A stretch of DNA of 48,295 nt from Paraburkholderia oxyphila NBRC 105797 (GTDB lineage: Bacteria; Pseudomonadota; Gammaproteobacteria; Burkholderiales; Burkholderiaceae): the NCBI RefSeq assembly GCF_000685075.1, contig NZ_BAYD01000075.1:1-48295 (forward strand), read 5' to 3'. Numbering within the stretch: position 1 is the first letter of the stretch; each line of letters starts with the position of its first letter. The position numbers and the translations under genes were made by a program. Under the pieces are notes generated by a model. It saw nothing but the letters and a program-made list of their open reading frames with translations. It had not been told where the DNA came from and did not search any database. Shown piece after piece: positions 1-8,482 of this stretch.

Positions 1-72
1 CGGCTGCAAAGAAAAGTAGGTGCCGCCCCGCACAGGGGCAACGCATGCGGCCCGCCGCGAAAACAAGTTAAG
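1..72 (+). repeat. Dispersed Burkholderia-type repeat, left end
   Basis: These 72 bases recur in inverted orientation at 48212-48283 with only two mismatches. The unit contains a small GC-rich hairpin (CCCC, loop GCACA, GGGG, around 26-38). I recognise it as a repeat found many times in Burkholderia-group genomes between genes. The window starts inside what is a larger palindrome at the other end, so this copy is probably truncated by the window edge. Confidence 0.85.
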
Positions 73-122
73 TCACAACCTAAAAACAACCGAAAACAAA
101 ATCCAGCAGTCGCAAGACGCAC

Positions 123-1439
123 TCAAACAAATGCCTGCGGATATCCCTGCGCCACGAGCCACTGCCGAATCATCCGGGCAGTATCCGCATCAAGCGACTT
201 GAGCGTCTCCTGCGCACTCTCATGCTTGAGTTTCTCGACAATCGGCGCAAGCGGCACGCCTTGAAGATGCCAGACGCCCAGCGGCTGATCCGGACTCACA
301 ACCACATCGGCCTCGCCGATCACATCACCATCAATCACCGGCGCACGAGCGATCGTAAGCTGCCCGAAATCGGGCACCTGATGAGTGGGCACATCATCGG
401 GCCAGCTACTGCGGGCCTGCCAGAACGGCGCCGCCCCAAAGCGCTGCTCGAGCGCATAGAAATCGCGCCCCGTGCGCGCAAAGCGCAGAAACAGATGCTC
501 GATACGCTGCTGATGAAACCGCAGCGCCAGCTCGGCGCGCTCGGGCCGGCTAATGAGCGTATGAATCACGGCGGGCGCCTGCAACGCCGACGAGAGCGAC
601 TGAAAGATGCCGTTACCCGAGAGCGGATCGACGGCCATCGCCGCATCGCCCACACGCAGCCAGTTGCGCGTCCCGGTGCGCCCGCATAGCGTGGCCGTGC
701 TGCTGCGCGCATAGAGCCGTGCCTGCTCGCCGGTCTCGCCGGCAAAGAACGCGCTCGCGAGCGGCGAGTGCCGCATGCGCGCGCAGAACGCGAGCAGCTC
801 ATCGCGTTGCGGCAACTCCGCGCTCGCGACGTCGAGTGTCATCTGCCAGTAGCAGCGGCCGTCGGGCAGGCGCGCCATCCAGGCCCAGCCGTCCTGCAGA
901 CTTTCCACGGCCGAGGCGGCCGCCGCCGGCGCACCTTGCCAGACGTTCAGGAGGCTCAGCGTTTGCGGGCCGCGCGTGGCGTCGCGCATGAGCGGCGCGA
1001 GCCGCCCACGTGCTTCGACGAGAAAGTCGGCATTCAGCGAGAGCGGCCCATCGGAGGTCTCGATCATCAGGTCATGCGTTTGCGGTGTCGATTGCACCGA
1101 ACGCACCATCGCCTCGACGACCTCGACGCCCGCTTCGCGCAAGTCTTCGCGCAGCGCAGCGTCGAAGGCGTGCCGGTCGACCAGAAACTCGGCGTTGACC
1201 GTTTGCGTGATGCCGTTCCAGAGCGTCGTGCGCGCGCACGGCCCTTCGGCGCACACGGCGGCACGCAAGAGGCCCGCGCGGCGCAGGCCCTCGAGCACGC
1301 GTAGCGACAGGCCTTCCACGGCGTCGAAGCGGCGCCGGTCGCTCACCACGGTCACCGCGTAGCCAAGCGTGGCCAGCGCGCGCGCCACGGCCGCGCCCGC
1401 GGGCCCCGCTCCGAGCACGACGATATGCGGGGCTTTCAT
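123..1439 (-). CDS. qhpG: QHNDH maturation flavin monooxygenase QhpG
   Basis: This 438-residue protein is a group A-type FAD monooxygenase. It has an N-terminal Rossmann motif GAGPAG at residues 10-15 and the second FAD motif, GD followed by a DPLSGNG stretch, near residue 265. In the QHNDH system the family member QhpG hydroxylates the target tryptophan of the gamma subunit during formation of cysteine tryptophylquinone. That role is assigned here from the neighbours rather than from residues unique to QhpG. The ATG overlaps the end of qhpE by four bases (ATGA), so the two are translationally coupled. It is the last gene of the minus-strand maturation operon. A generic halogenase or hydroxylase of the same fold is the alternative, but the context makes QhpG far more likely. 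Confidence 0.88.
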   Translation of the reverse strand: MKAPHIVVLGAGPAGAAVARALATLGYAVTVVSDRRRFDAVEGLSLRVLEGLRRAGLLRAAVCAEGPCARTTLWNGITQTVNAEFLVDRHAFDAALREDLREAGVEVVEAMVRSVQSTPQTHDLMIETSDGPLSLNADFLVEARGRLAPLMRDATRGPQTLSLLNVWQGAPAAAASAVESLQDGWAWMARLPDGRCYWQMTLDVASAELPQRDELLAFCARMRHSPLASAFFAGETGEQARLYARSSTATLCGRTGTRNWLRVGDAAMAVDPLSGNGIFQSLSSALQAPAVIHTLISRPERAELALRFHQQRIEHLFLRFARTGRDFYALEQRFGAAPFWQARSSWPDDVPTHQVPDFGQLTIARAPVIDGDVIGEADVVVSPDQPLGVWHLQGVPLAPIVEKLKHESAQETLKSLDADTARMIRQWLVAQGYPQAFV

Positions 1440-2149
1440 GATGCGATCGAGCGCCGTTCGGCGCCGATGAAAGCCGCATGCGCACGCAGATGCGCGAGCA
1501 GCGCATCGCGGTCCGCTGCGGGGTCGAGCATGAGGCGGGCCGCGATGTGGCCGCTGAGCGCGGCGGTGGCGATGCTCGCGCCCGCGGGCGCGCCACGTTC
1601 GTTAGCCATGCCAGGCATGTGTTGAGTCTGCCCCTTCACCACCGCGCCGAAATCGGCCTGCGCCGTGTCGAGCCAGGACCACTGATGCGCGGCGCAACGG
1701 GCGTCGCCGGTCACGCGCACGACGCCCGGATAGCTGGCGGGAAACACGCCCGCGCCTTGCGCGGGGCTCGATGCGCAGACCACGATGCCGGCTTCCACGG
1801 CCTCGGCGCACGCTTCGCGCAACGTGCTCCGATCGGCGCGCACGCCGAGGCTCAGATTGATGATGCGCACGCGCTGCGCGATCAGCCAGCGCACGGCCGA
1901 GGCGATTTGCGCGGCGCTCGTGACCGGGCGCTCGTGAAAGACTTGCGCGACACAGAACCGCGCGCCGGGCGCGGCGTGCAGGATGTGCGCGAGCACGGCG
2001 CTGCCGTGGCCGAGTTTGTCGGGCGTGGCGACGCGCTCATGCACGCACAGATCTTCGCCAGGCGCGAAGCCGAGCGCGGCGTCCACCGACGCCACCTGAG
2101 CGCCACCGTATCCGCTATCCACAATGCCGACGCGCAGTTCATGAGACAT
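1436..2149 (-). CDS. qhpE: Subtilisin-like leader peptidase QhpE
   Basis: This 237-residue S8-family serine protease has the catalytic triad in order: Asp11 (VGIVDSG), His48 (KLGHGSAV) and Ser192 (GAPAGASIA). There is no signal peptide or pro-domain, which fits a cytoplasmic protease. In QHNDH biogenesis QhpE removes the N-terminal leader of the cross-linked gamma subunit before export. I chose the ATG at 2149 over in-frame starts further upstream, because GAGGAG lies about nine bases before it and the protein then begins directly at the protease core. The start lies inside the 3' end of qhpF (11-base overlap), and the stop overlaps the qhpG start. Confidence 0.9.
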   Translation of the reverse strand: MSHELRVGIVDSGYGGAQVASVDAALGFAPGEDLCVHERVATPDKLGHGSAVLAHILHAAPGARFCVAQVFHERPVTSAAQIASAVRWLIAQRVRIINLSLGVRADRSTLREACAEAVEAGIVVCASSPAQGAGVFPASYPGVVRVTGDARCAAHQWSWLDTAQADFGAVVKGQTQHMPGMANERGAPAGASIATAALSGHIAARLMLDPAADRDALLAHLRAHAAFIGAERRSIAS

Positions 2150-3878
2150 GGGCGGCACACTCCTCGTACGCATTGGGGCGGCGCTGCAGGCGTCCTTCGG
2201 CAAGATCGAAATGCAGATCGGCGTGCGCGAGCGTGGACGCGCGATGGCTGATGAGCACGCGCGTGCGCGCGTGAAAGAGCGCGTCGATCTGCGCGATCAC
2301 CTGGCGCTCGGTGGCCTCGTCCACGGCCGAGGTCGCTTCGTCGAGCACGAGAATCGACGGGTCTTGCAGCAAGGCACGGGCGATCGCGATGCGCTGCTTC
2401 TGGCCGCCCGAAAGCTGCTGCCCGCGCTCGCCGACGAGACTGTCGATGCCCTCGGGAAGCGTCGCCACGAGCTCGTCGAGCTGCGCGGCGTGTATCGCTT
2501 CCACGATCTGCGCGCGGCTCGCGTGCGGTGCGCTGTAGCGCACGTTGTCGGCGAGGCTGCCGCGGAACAGCACGATGTCCTGGCTCACGACCGCGATGCG
2601 GCGGCGCAGCTCGGCGAGATCGAGCTCGCGCAGATCCACGCCGCCCAGGCGCAGCGTCCCTTGCTGCGGATCGTAGAAGCGCTGCATGAGGTCGATGAGC
2701 GTGGACTTGCCCACACCCGAGGCGCCGCTCAGCGCGATCTTGCTGCCCGCGGGGAGCACGGCCGAGACGCCGCGCAGGATGCCTTGCGTGCGCGCGTCGT
2801 GGGCGAACCAGACGTCTTCGAACGCGAGGTCGCTACTGGCCGGCGAGGGGGCGGGCCGTGCCGGTGGGGTCACCATGACGGGCTCGCGTTGCAGCTCGAC
2901 CACGCGCCCGAGGCTCACGGTCATGCGTTGCAGCGCGACGTAGAGGCCGAGCAAACTCTTCACGGGGCCGACCGCCATGCCCAGGTAGGTCGTGAACGCA
3001 ATCAGCGAACCGAGCTGCCACGTGCCCTTGACGACCCAGTAGCCGCCGAGCAGGAACGCGCCCGTGCGCGAAAACGAAGTGAAGAGGCCCGGCACCGACT
3101 GCGTGAAAAATTCGGTCAGCTGCAGCTTGAGCAGCCGCTCCATGTAGCGGTCGCCCAGGCCATCGAGGCGGCGGCGCTCGGCGTCCTGCTGGCCCGATGC
3201 CTGGATGAATTTCATCGCGGGCAGCGTCTCGACGAGAAACGACGAGAGATCGGCGGCGCTCTCGCGCAGGCTGCGCGCGTCGCGCTCGACCTTGCGGCGC
3301 ATATGGCGCAGCCACAACGCCTCGAACGGAATCAGCACCGCGACCAGCAGGGACAGCTTGGCGGATAGCGTGAGCAGCAGCGCCACGGAGCCAATCAGCC
3401 CGATCACGCTGGAGACGGCGGAGAAGAGTGCGTCGAGCGCGAAGCGCTGGATCTCGGCGACATCGCCATCGAGCCGCGAGAGCAGGTCACCGATGCGCCG
3501 CCTGCCGTAGAACGACGGCGGCAGCTTTTGCAGATGTGTGTACACGGCGCCGCGCAGCGCGAACAGCACGCGCCCGGAAAGCCGCGTGTGCAGATAGCGG
3601 TTGACGCCGCCGAACAACGTGCCCGCGATGCCGGCGAGCACCATCGCGGCCGCGAGCGCGAGCAGCACGGGGTAGTTACGGCCAAGCAGGCCGCGGTCGA
3701 TCATCTCTTTCGTGATCCACGGCTGCACGAGCGCGACAAAGGACGCGCCCACCGAAAGCGCAAGCAGGCCCGCAATCGCAAGCCGGTGCGGGCGCACGAA
3801 GCCGTACAGCCATGCCATCGATTCGCGCAGCCGTGCGCGGTCGTCGGTCCTGATAAAACGTAGCAGCAGACTCAGCAT
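2139..3878 (-). CDS. qhpF: ABC exporter QhpF (fused membrane and ATPase domains)
   Basis: This 579-residue half-transporter of the MsbA/exporter type has a six-helix membrane domain (about residues 25-320) followed by a nucleotide-binding domain. Walker A GASGVGKST is near 384-392, the Q-loop VSQD follows, the signature LSGGQKQR is near 488, Walker B ILVLDEATSA is near 508, and the switch His is in LISHRAS. As a homodimer it would export the processed gamma subunit across the inner membrane, the role given to QhpF in Paracoccus. It lies 34 bases after the sigma54 activator and overlaps qhpE, so the three maturation genes follow the regulator on one transcript. Sequence alone cannot distinguish it from a lipid or drug exporter; the context decides. 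Confidence 0.88.
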   Translation of the reverse strand: MLSLLLRFIRTDDRARLRESMAWLYGFVRPHRLAIAGLLALSVGASFVALVQPWITKEMIDRGLLGRNYPVLLALAAAMVLAGIAGTLFGGVNRYLHTRLSGRVLFALRGAVYTHLQKLPPSFYGRRRIGDLLSRLDGDVAEIQRFALDALFSAVSSVIGLIGSVALLLTLSAKLSLLVAVLIPFEALWLRHMRRKVERDARSLRESAADLSSFLVETLPAMKFIQASGQQDAERRRLDGLGDRYMERLLKLQLTEFFTQSVPGLFTSFSRTGAFLLGGYWVVKGTWQLGSLIAFTTYLGMAVGPVKSLLGLYVALQRMTVSLGRVVELQREPVMVTPPARPAPSPASSDLAFEDVWFAHDARTQGILRGVSAVLPAGSKIALSGASGVGKSTLIDLMQRFYDPQQGTLRLGGVDLRELDLAELRRRIAVVSQDIVLFRGSLADNVRYSAPHASRAQIVEAIHAAQLDELVATLPEGIDSLVGERGQQLSGGQKQRIAIARALLQDPSILVLDEATSAVDEATERQVIAQIDALFHARTRVLISHRASTLAHADLHFDLAEGRLQRRPNAYEECAAHVS

Positions 3879-3912
3879 GGTCGATTAGCAGGTCGAACGA
3901 ATTTCGGACGCA

Positions 3913-5859
3913 TCATGGGTGCAACCGCTTGAGCTTGCGATAGAGCGTCGCGCGGCTGATGCCGAGCGTCTGCGCGGCGGCCGCGACGTTGCCCTCGTGG
4001 CGCGCGAGGCTTTCGCGGATCAGTTCGTCCTCGTGCTTGCGGATCAGTCCATGAGGGCCCGCGCCGGGCGTAGTGGGGCACGCGCCGTCTATGAACCCGT
4101 CGCACAGGTGATCGAGGCCGAGTTCGTATTCGTCGTCGGCGCGCACGGCCAGCGCGGTGCGCAACACCATTTCGAGCTGGCGGATATTGCCGGGCCACGC
4201 GTGCGTGCGGAACACGTCGGCCAGCTCGGCGCTGATGCCCACTTGCGAAGCACCCAGACGCGCCAGCAGCGACTCGACGATCAGGTCCACGTCGTCGCGC
4301 TCGCGCAGCGCGGGCAGATGCACGCTCACGCCGTGGATGCGGTAATAGAGGTCTTCGCGGAAGCCCTTTTCGCGCACCATCGTTTGCAGATTGCGGTGCG
4401 TCGCGCAGATCACGGCAATGTCGATGGACTGCTCCTCGCCCGCGCCGAGCGGCGCGACCTTGCGCTCCTGGAGCACGCGTAGCAGGCGCGCCTGCAAGTG
4501 CAGCGGCATGTCGCCGATTTCGTCGAGAAAGAGCGTGCCGCCGTTGGCCTGCATCAGGCGCCCGGTCATGCCGCCCTTGCGCGCGCCCGTGAACGCGCCG
4601 TCGCGATAGCCGAACAACTCCGATTCGATGAGGCCCTCGGGTATCGATGCGCAATTCACGGCCACGAACGGCTTGCCCGCGCGTGCGCTGGCGTCGTGCA
4701 GGCCGCGCGCGATCACTTCCTTGCCGGTGCCGGTCTCGCCCTGCACGAGCACGGGCAAGCCATTGTTGAGGCCCTGACGCGCCATTTGCAGCGCGCGCAG
4801 CAGGCGGCTCTGGCGGCCCGCGAGCTTCGCGAGGCCTTCCGTGTTTGCGGTTTGCGCTTGCGTGCGGACAGCCGCGCCCGGCACGAATGCTTGCGCGGAG
4901 CGGGCGCTGTCGACGCGCGTAGCGGCACGGCGCGGCGCGCGCAATACGCGAAACGCGAACTCGCCCGGCAGCGCGGCCACGCGCAGCGCGCCAGCCGTAT
5001 CGAGCAGCGCGGTGAACGGCAGGTCGCGCGGGCCTTCGCAGCGCCGGCCCACGAGCTCGCTGCGCGACAGTCGAAGCAGGTCGCAAGCCTGCGCATTGGC
5101 CGCGACGATCTCGCCGTCGTCGCGCACGGCGAGCACGCCGCTCCAGGTCGAGTCGAGATAGGGGCGGCGCGGATGAAACGCCAGCACGAACAGCTCGGGA
5201 AAGAACGCTTCGAACAGGCGCGTTTCGATGTGATTGGCGGCTGCGCCGATCAGCATCGAAGGCGTGTCGTGCAGGATCGGCAACTGGCCGTCGCGCGTGA
5301 GGTCGAGCACGCCGATCACGTTGCCATGCGGATCGGTAAGCGGCAGCGAACAGCACGAGAAGCGGCTCAGGCGGCCAATGAAATGCTCGCCGCTGTCGAT
5401 CGCCACGGGCCGGCCTTCGACGAGCGCCGTGCCGAGCGCGTTCGTGCCGCGCAGCGACTCGGTCCAGGTCGCGCCCGGCGAGACGTCGAAGATGCCGAGG
5501 TCGGCGAGCGCCGCCGCGTCGCCTTCCACGCGCAGGATCGTTGCATCGGCATCGGCGAGTATCACGAGGCCCTCGCGTCCGCAGCGTTCTTCGAGGAAAT
5601 CGAGCTCGGGCGCCGCGGCGTCGAGCAGCATGCGGTTGGCCGCGTGCAGGTCGTCGAGGTTGCCGAATTCGCGCAGGCTCACGAGCGCGTCGTCATGGCC
5701 GCGCACGCCGTGCGCGAGCGAGCGGCGCCACGAGGCGTCGATCTCGCTGCGCAGATAGCCTTCGGGCAGATGACCTTCGGCGCGCAGGCGCTCGCGGATC
5801 AGATGGGTGGTTTGCAACCGGTCCGGAATCGCCGCGCCGGGAGGAAAGAAGTCTTGCAA
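3913..5859 (-). CDS. AcoR-type sigma54-dependent activator of the QHNDH genes
   Basis: This 648-residue enhancer-binding protein has an N-terminal GAF-like sensory half (about 60-220), a PAS-like segment (about 230-300), a sigma54 AAA+ domain and a C-terminal Fis-type helix-turn-helix. Walker A GETGTGKE is near 374, the sigma54-contacting loop GAFTGA near 420, and Walker B GGTLFLDEIGD follows. The final 45 residues carry the HTH (AAAAQTLGISRATLYRKLK). The start is read as TTG at 5859 because AAAGGGGG lies just upstream and the known family begins here. The open frame runs a further 129 codons upstream without family similarity. A matching -24/-12 promoter lies before qhpA. Paracoccus uses an AraC-type regulator (QhpR) for this job, so this is a different control scheme. 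Confidence 0.88.
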   Translation of the reverse strand: MQDFFPPGAAIPDRLQTTHLIRERLRAEGHLPEGYLRSEIDASWRRSLAHGVRGHDDALVSLREFGNLDDLHAANRMLLDAAAPELDFLEERCGREGLVILADADATILRVEGDAAALADLGIFDVSPGATWTESLRGTNALGTALVEGRPVAIDSGEHFIGRLSRFSCCSLPLTDPHGNVIGVLDLTRDGQLPILHDTPSMLIGAAANHIETRLFEAFFPELFVLAFHPRRPYLDSTWSGVLAVRDDGEIVAANAQACDLLRLSRSELVGRRCEGPRDLPFTALLDTAGALRVAALPGEFAFRVLRAPRRAATRVDSARSAQAFVPGAAVRTQAQTANTEGLAKLAGRQSRLLRALQMARQGLNNGLPVLVQGETGTGKEVIARGLHDASARAGKPFVAVNCASIPEGLIESELFGYRDGAFTGARKGGMTGRLMQANGGTLFLDEIGDMPLHLQARLLRVLQERKVAPLGAGEEQSIDIAVICATHRNLQTMVREKGFREDLYYRIHGVSVHLPALRERDDVDLIVESLLARLGASQVGISAELADVFRTHAWPGNIRQLEMVLRTALAVRADDEYELGLDHLCDGFIDGACPTTPGAGPHGLIRKHEDELIRESLARHEGNVAAAAQTLGISRATLYRKLKRLHP

Positions 5860-6173
5860 GCTGTCCCCCTTTAGAGTGATCGCGGTTCGCCACTTGCATC
5901 GGTGCCGCGTGTGAAAAAAAGCCCGCCTAATCTCGCACAGATGCCGGGGCGAATCCATCCGGTGAACAACGCATATCGCGCGGCTGCATCGGGTGTTCCG
6001 TCGGGGTTTGCCCGTGTTCTGCCGCGTGATTTGCCAGCATGCATGCGCGCTGGTTAGGGTGCGAAGGGGAGCGCCAGCGCGCTGCGATGGACGCGCCGCG
6101 CAAGGTCGTTTGCTTACGTTCGGCGCGGCGCACGGGTGTCTCGCTGATCCATCGCGCGAGACTTCTCGTGCGG
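5860..6173. other. Non-coding stretch upstream of the sigma54 activator
   Basis: These 314 bases lie between the HiPIP stop and the activator start. They hold the strong Shine-Dalgarno for the TTG start (minus strand, 5865-5872) and presumably a promoter for the activator-qhpFEG operon. I found no acceptable -24/-12 element on the minus strand. No conserved reading frame, terminator or repeat was recognised. Confidence 0.5.
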
Positions 6174-6497
6174 CTAGCCCGCGCGTTTGTTGTACGCGTT
6201 GCACCAGCCGGCGGCCGCAACGCGCTTGCCGCCGAAGAGCGGGCACGCGCCCGCGGCGTCGCCCGGCTTGCCCTGATAGAACGAGCAGTTGCCGCAGTCC
6301 TGGCCCGCTGCATAGCGCGCGAACTGGGCCTTGTCCACGTGCGCGGCGTCGGCGTGATAGCCGAGCGCCTTCGCCGGCGCGTCGCTATCGATGAGCAGGG
6401 GCGCTTCGGCGCACGCGTTGCGCTGAAGCACGAGGGAGGCGGCCGCGCCAATCGTGGTAATCACGAATGCACGGCGTGTGAGTGTCGTCTGATTCAT
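6174..6497 (-). CDS. High-potential iron-sulfur protein (HiPIP), Tat-exported
   Basis: This 107-residue precursor has a twin-arginine signal (TRRAFV, Arg8-Arg9) followed by a short hydrophobic stretch, so the folded Fe-S protein should reach the periplasm by Tat. The mature part has the HiPIP signature: Cys68 and Cys71 (CGNC), Cys85 (CPLF) and Cys99 (GWC), spaced C-x2-C-x13-C-x13-C to bind one [4Fe-4S] cluster. HiPIPs are small one-electron carriers. It sits between the aldehyde dehydrogenase and the sigma54 activator, inside the amine dehydrogenase locus. No azurin or free cytochrome c gene is present here. It is therefore a reasonable candidate for the electron acceptor of QHNDH, but this is inference from position. 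Confidence 0.93.
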   Translation of the reverse strand: MNQTTLTRRAFVITTIGAAASLVLQRNACAEAPLLIDSDAPAKALGYHADAAHVDKAQFARYAAGQDCGNCSFYQGKPGDAAGACPLFGGKRVAAAGWCNAYNKRAG

Positions 6498-6577
6498 GGT
6501 GCTTCGTTGTGTGGGGAGAAAGCGGAGTGCGTGCCGCCGCTCGCGGCGTGACGCGCGCGAGCGGTGGCGTGCATTCG

Positions 6578-8071
6578 TCAGATGCTCATGAGCACGGACT
6601 TGATTTCGGTGTAGTGCTCGATGGCGGCGGCGCCCATTTCGCGGCCGAGGCCCGACATGCGGTAGCCGCCGAACGGCAGCGACGGATCGAGCGCGCTATG
6701 GCAGTTGACCCACACCGAGCCGGACTTGATCTTCGGGATCATGCGGTGGGCGGCCGCGAGGTTGTTGGTCCAGATGCTCGCGCCCAGGCCGTAGCGCGTG
6801 TCGTTGGCGAGGCGCAGCGCGTCGTCGATCGTGTCGAACGGAATGGCCACGAGCACCGGCCCGAAAATCTCCTCCTGCACGAGCGGGCCTTTCTGATCCG
6901 CATCGACGATCACGGTGGGCTTCACGAAGTAGCCCGGGCCGTACTGCTCGCCGCCGCAGGCGAGCTGCGCGCCCGCCGCGCGTCCGCGCTCGATGTAGCC
7001 CATCACGCGCTGCTGCTGCTTCTGCGAGATCAGCGGCCCCATCTCGACGCTCGGATCGAGCCCGTTGCCGAGCTTCATGCGGCTCGCGATCGAGGCAATG
7101 TCGCCGACGATGTTGTCGAAGCGCTTGCGCTGCACATACAGGCGCGAGCCCGCGCAGCACACCTGGCCCTGATTGAAGAAGATGGCCGTGGCGGCGCCCG
7201 CCGCGGCGGCGGCCGGGTCCGCGTCGTCGAGCACGATGGTGGGCGACTTGCCGCCCAGCTCGAGCGTGATGCGCGTCATCGACTCCATGGCCGCCTTGCC
7301 GATGAGCTTGCCCACTTCGGTCGAGCCCGTGAACGTGAGCTTGTCCACGTCCGGATGATGCGAGAGCGCGGCGCCCGCTTCGGCGCCCGTGCCCGTCACC
7401 ACGTTGAAGACGCCCGGCGGGTAGCCCGCTTCGAGCGCGAGCTCCGCGAGCCTGAGCGCGGAGAGCGGCGTTTCGTCGGCGGGCTTGAGCACGACCGTGC
7501 AGCCCGTGGCGAGCGCGGGGCCGAGCTTCCAGCACGCAAGCAGCAGCGGGAAATTCCACGCGACGATCGCGCCCACCACGCCCACGGCTTCGCGGCGCGT
7601 GTAGCCATGGAACTGGCCCTCGGGCATGAGCGGCATGGAGACATCGACGGTCGAGCCTTCGATCTTCGTCGCAAAGCCGGCCATGTAGCGCAGGAAGTCG
7701 ATGGAGAGCTGCACGTCCATCACGCGCGCCACCTGGGCGCTCTTGCCGTTGTTCACGCATTCGAGCTCGGCGAGCATCTGCGCGTCGCGCTCGACTAGAT
7801 CGGCGAGACGCCACAGCAGATTCTGGCGCTCGCGTGGGCGCATGCGGCTCCACGCGGAATCGTCGAAGGCCTGGCGTGCCGCGCGCACGGCGCGGTCCAC
7901 GTCTTCCGCGCCGGACTTCGGCACGTCGGCGAGATGCGCGCCCGTGGCCGGGTTGTGCACGGGCATGTTCGCGCCGCTGGCGGCATGGACCCATGCGTCG
8001 CCGATCAGCATGGTCGGTGCGCGCTCGATGAACGCCTGGGTTTGCGGGAGTAGAGACAGCGGAGCCTGCAT
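6578..8071 (-). CDS. Aldehyde dehydrogenase (phenylacetaldehyde-type)
   Basis: This 497-residue NAD(P)-dependent aldehyde dehydrogenase has the cofactor motif FTGSTEVG, the catalytic glutamate in LELGGKSP near residue 270 and the nucleophilic cysteine in QGQVCCAGS near 303. The C-terminal PFGGYRMSGLGRE is typical of class 1/2 enzymes. Its length and motifs resemble phenylacetaldehyde dehydrogenases (FeaB/PeaE type). It starts the minus-strand series and diverges from qhpA, so it would oxidise the aldehyde released from primary amines (for example phenylacetaldehyde from phenethylamine) to the acid. A sigma54-like element at 8135-8150 could drive it. Substrate preference cannot be read from the sequence. 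Confidence 0.92.
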   Translation of the reverse strand: MQAPLSLLPQTQAFIERAPTMLIGDAWVHAASGANMPVHNPATGAHLADVPKSGAEDVDRAVRAARQAFDDSAWSRMRPRERQNLLWRLADLVERDAQMLAELECVNNGKSAQVARVMDVQLSIDFLRYMAGFATKIEGSTVDVSMPLMPEGQFHGYTRREAVGVVGAIVAWNFPLLLACWKLGPALATGCTVVLKPADETPLSALRLAELALEAGYPPGVFNVVTGTGAEAGAALSHHPDVDKLTFTGSTEVGKLIGKAAMESMTRITLELGGKSPTIVLDDADPAAAAAGAATAIFFNQGQVCCAGSRLYVQRKRFDNIVGDIASIASRMKLGNGLDPSVEMGPLISQKQQQRVMGYIERGRAAGAQLACGGEQYGPGYFVKPTVIVDADQKGPLVQEEIFGPVLVAIPFDTIDDALRLANDTRYGLGASIWTNNLAAAHRMIPKIKSGSVWVNCHSALDPSLPFGGYRMSGLGREMGAAAIEHYTEIKSVLMSI

Positions 8072-8134
8072 GAGATGATCCTCGCTCTTTGGGTTGGCTG
8101 AGAAAGAGCGCTAAGCAGCTTCCATACCAGCCGC

Positions 8135-8150
8135 TGCAAACCCTGCGCCG
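8135..8150 (-). promoter_or_regulatory. Possible sigma54 promoter for the aldehyde dehydrogenase
   Basis: Read on the minus strand, the 16 bases are CGGCGCAGGGTTTGCA. The essential GG of the -24 box and GC of the -12 box are present with correct spacing, and the -12 box TTGCA is perfect. The -24 box departs from TGGCACG at three or four positions. Transcription would start about 55 bases before the dehydrogenase ATG. Confidence 0.45.
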
Positions 8151-8184
8151 CATATCGAAGCGAAGGTCATCTCGCGCGCAACGT

Positions 8185-8199
8185 TTCTCATTTTGAGAA
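8185..8199. promoter_or_regulatory. Palindrome, candidate activator-binding site
   Basis: TTCTCA, a TTT spacer and TGAGAA form a perfect inverted repeat. It lies about 185 bases upstream of the qhpA -24 box, a normal distance for a sigma54 enhancer site, and just upstream of the candidate divergent promoter. Related TCTCGCG and CGCGAGA half-sites flank it at about 8170 and 8211. The binding protein is presumed to be the activator encoded at 3913-5859. Confidence 0.4.
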
Positions 8200-8300
8200 T
8201 TCGCATGAGACGCGAGACGAGAATGGCACACGGCCGAATAGGCGATCGATGCGCTGGCGTGCCGACCTGCGCAAACGAATTATTTTTTGCATTGGGATTT

Positions 8301-8315
8301 ACCCGATTCCCGGGT
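8301..8315. promoter_or_regulatory. Second inverted repeat in the qhp control region
   Basis: ACCCG, a five-base spacer and CGGGT form a perfect short inverted repeat about 60 bases upstream of the qhpA -24 box. An AT-rich tract (8274-8294) lies directly upstream and could help bending. The repeat is short enough to arise by chance in GC-rich DNA, so this is a weak call. Confidence 0.25.
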
Positions 8316-8373
8316 TGCAGAAAAACCCTTGTTTCAGGGGCTCAAATCGTTCTCGCACGGCGTTTTGCGTGAT

Positions 8374-8389
8374 TGGCACGACCCATGCT
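8374..8389 (+). promoter_or_regulatory. Sigma54 (-24/-12) promoter of the qhpADCB operon
   Basis: The bases TGGCACGACCCATGCT match the consensus TGGCACG-N4-TTGCW at every fixed position except one (A for T). The GG and GC doublets have the correct spacing. The start site should be near 8400, about 80 bases before the qhpA start. It agrees with the sigma54 activator gene in the same locus. Confidence 0.85.
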
Positions 8390-8482
8390 TTATCGCCACC
8401 CGAATAATCGAGCCGCCTGATGCACGAGAGATATACAAACGGCGATGAACGGCGAAATGGAACCCGGTAAAGGAGCGAGGCC

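Noticed and set aside
8224..8239. TGGCACA on the plus strand upstream of qhpA resembling a -24 box.
   Set aside because: No GC at the -12 position; only half of the promoter is present.
8249..8264. Possible sigma54 promoter on the minus strand (CGTGCC... followed by a GC).
   Set aside because: The distance between the -24 GG and -12 GC is one base short, and sigma54 promoters rarely tolerate spacing changes.
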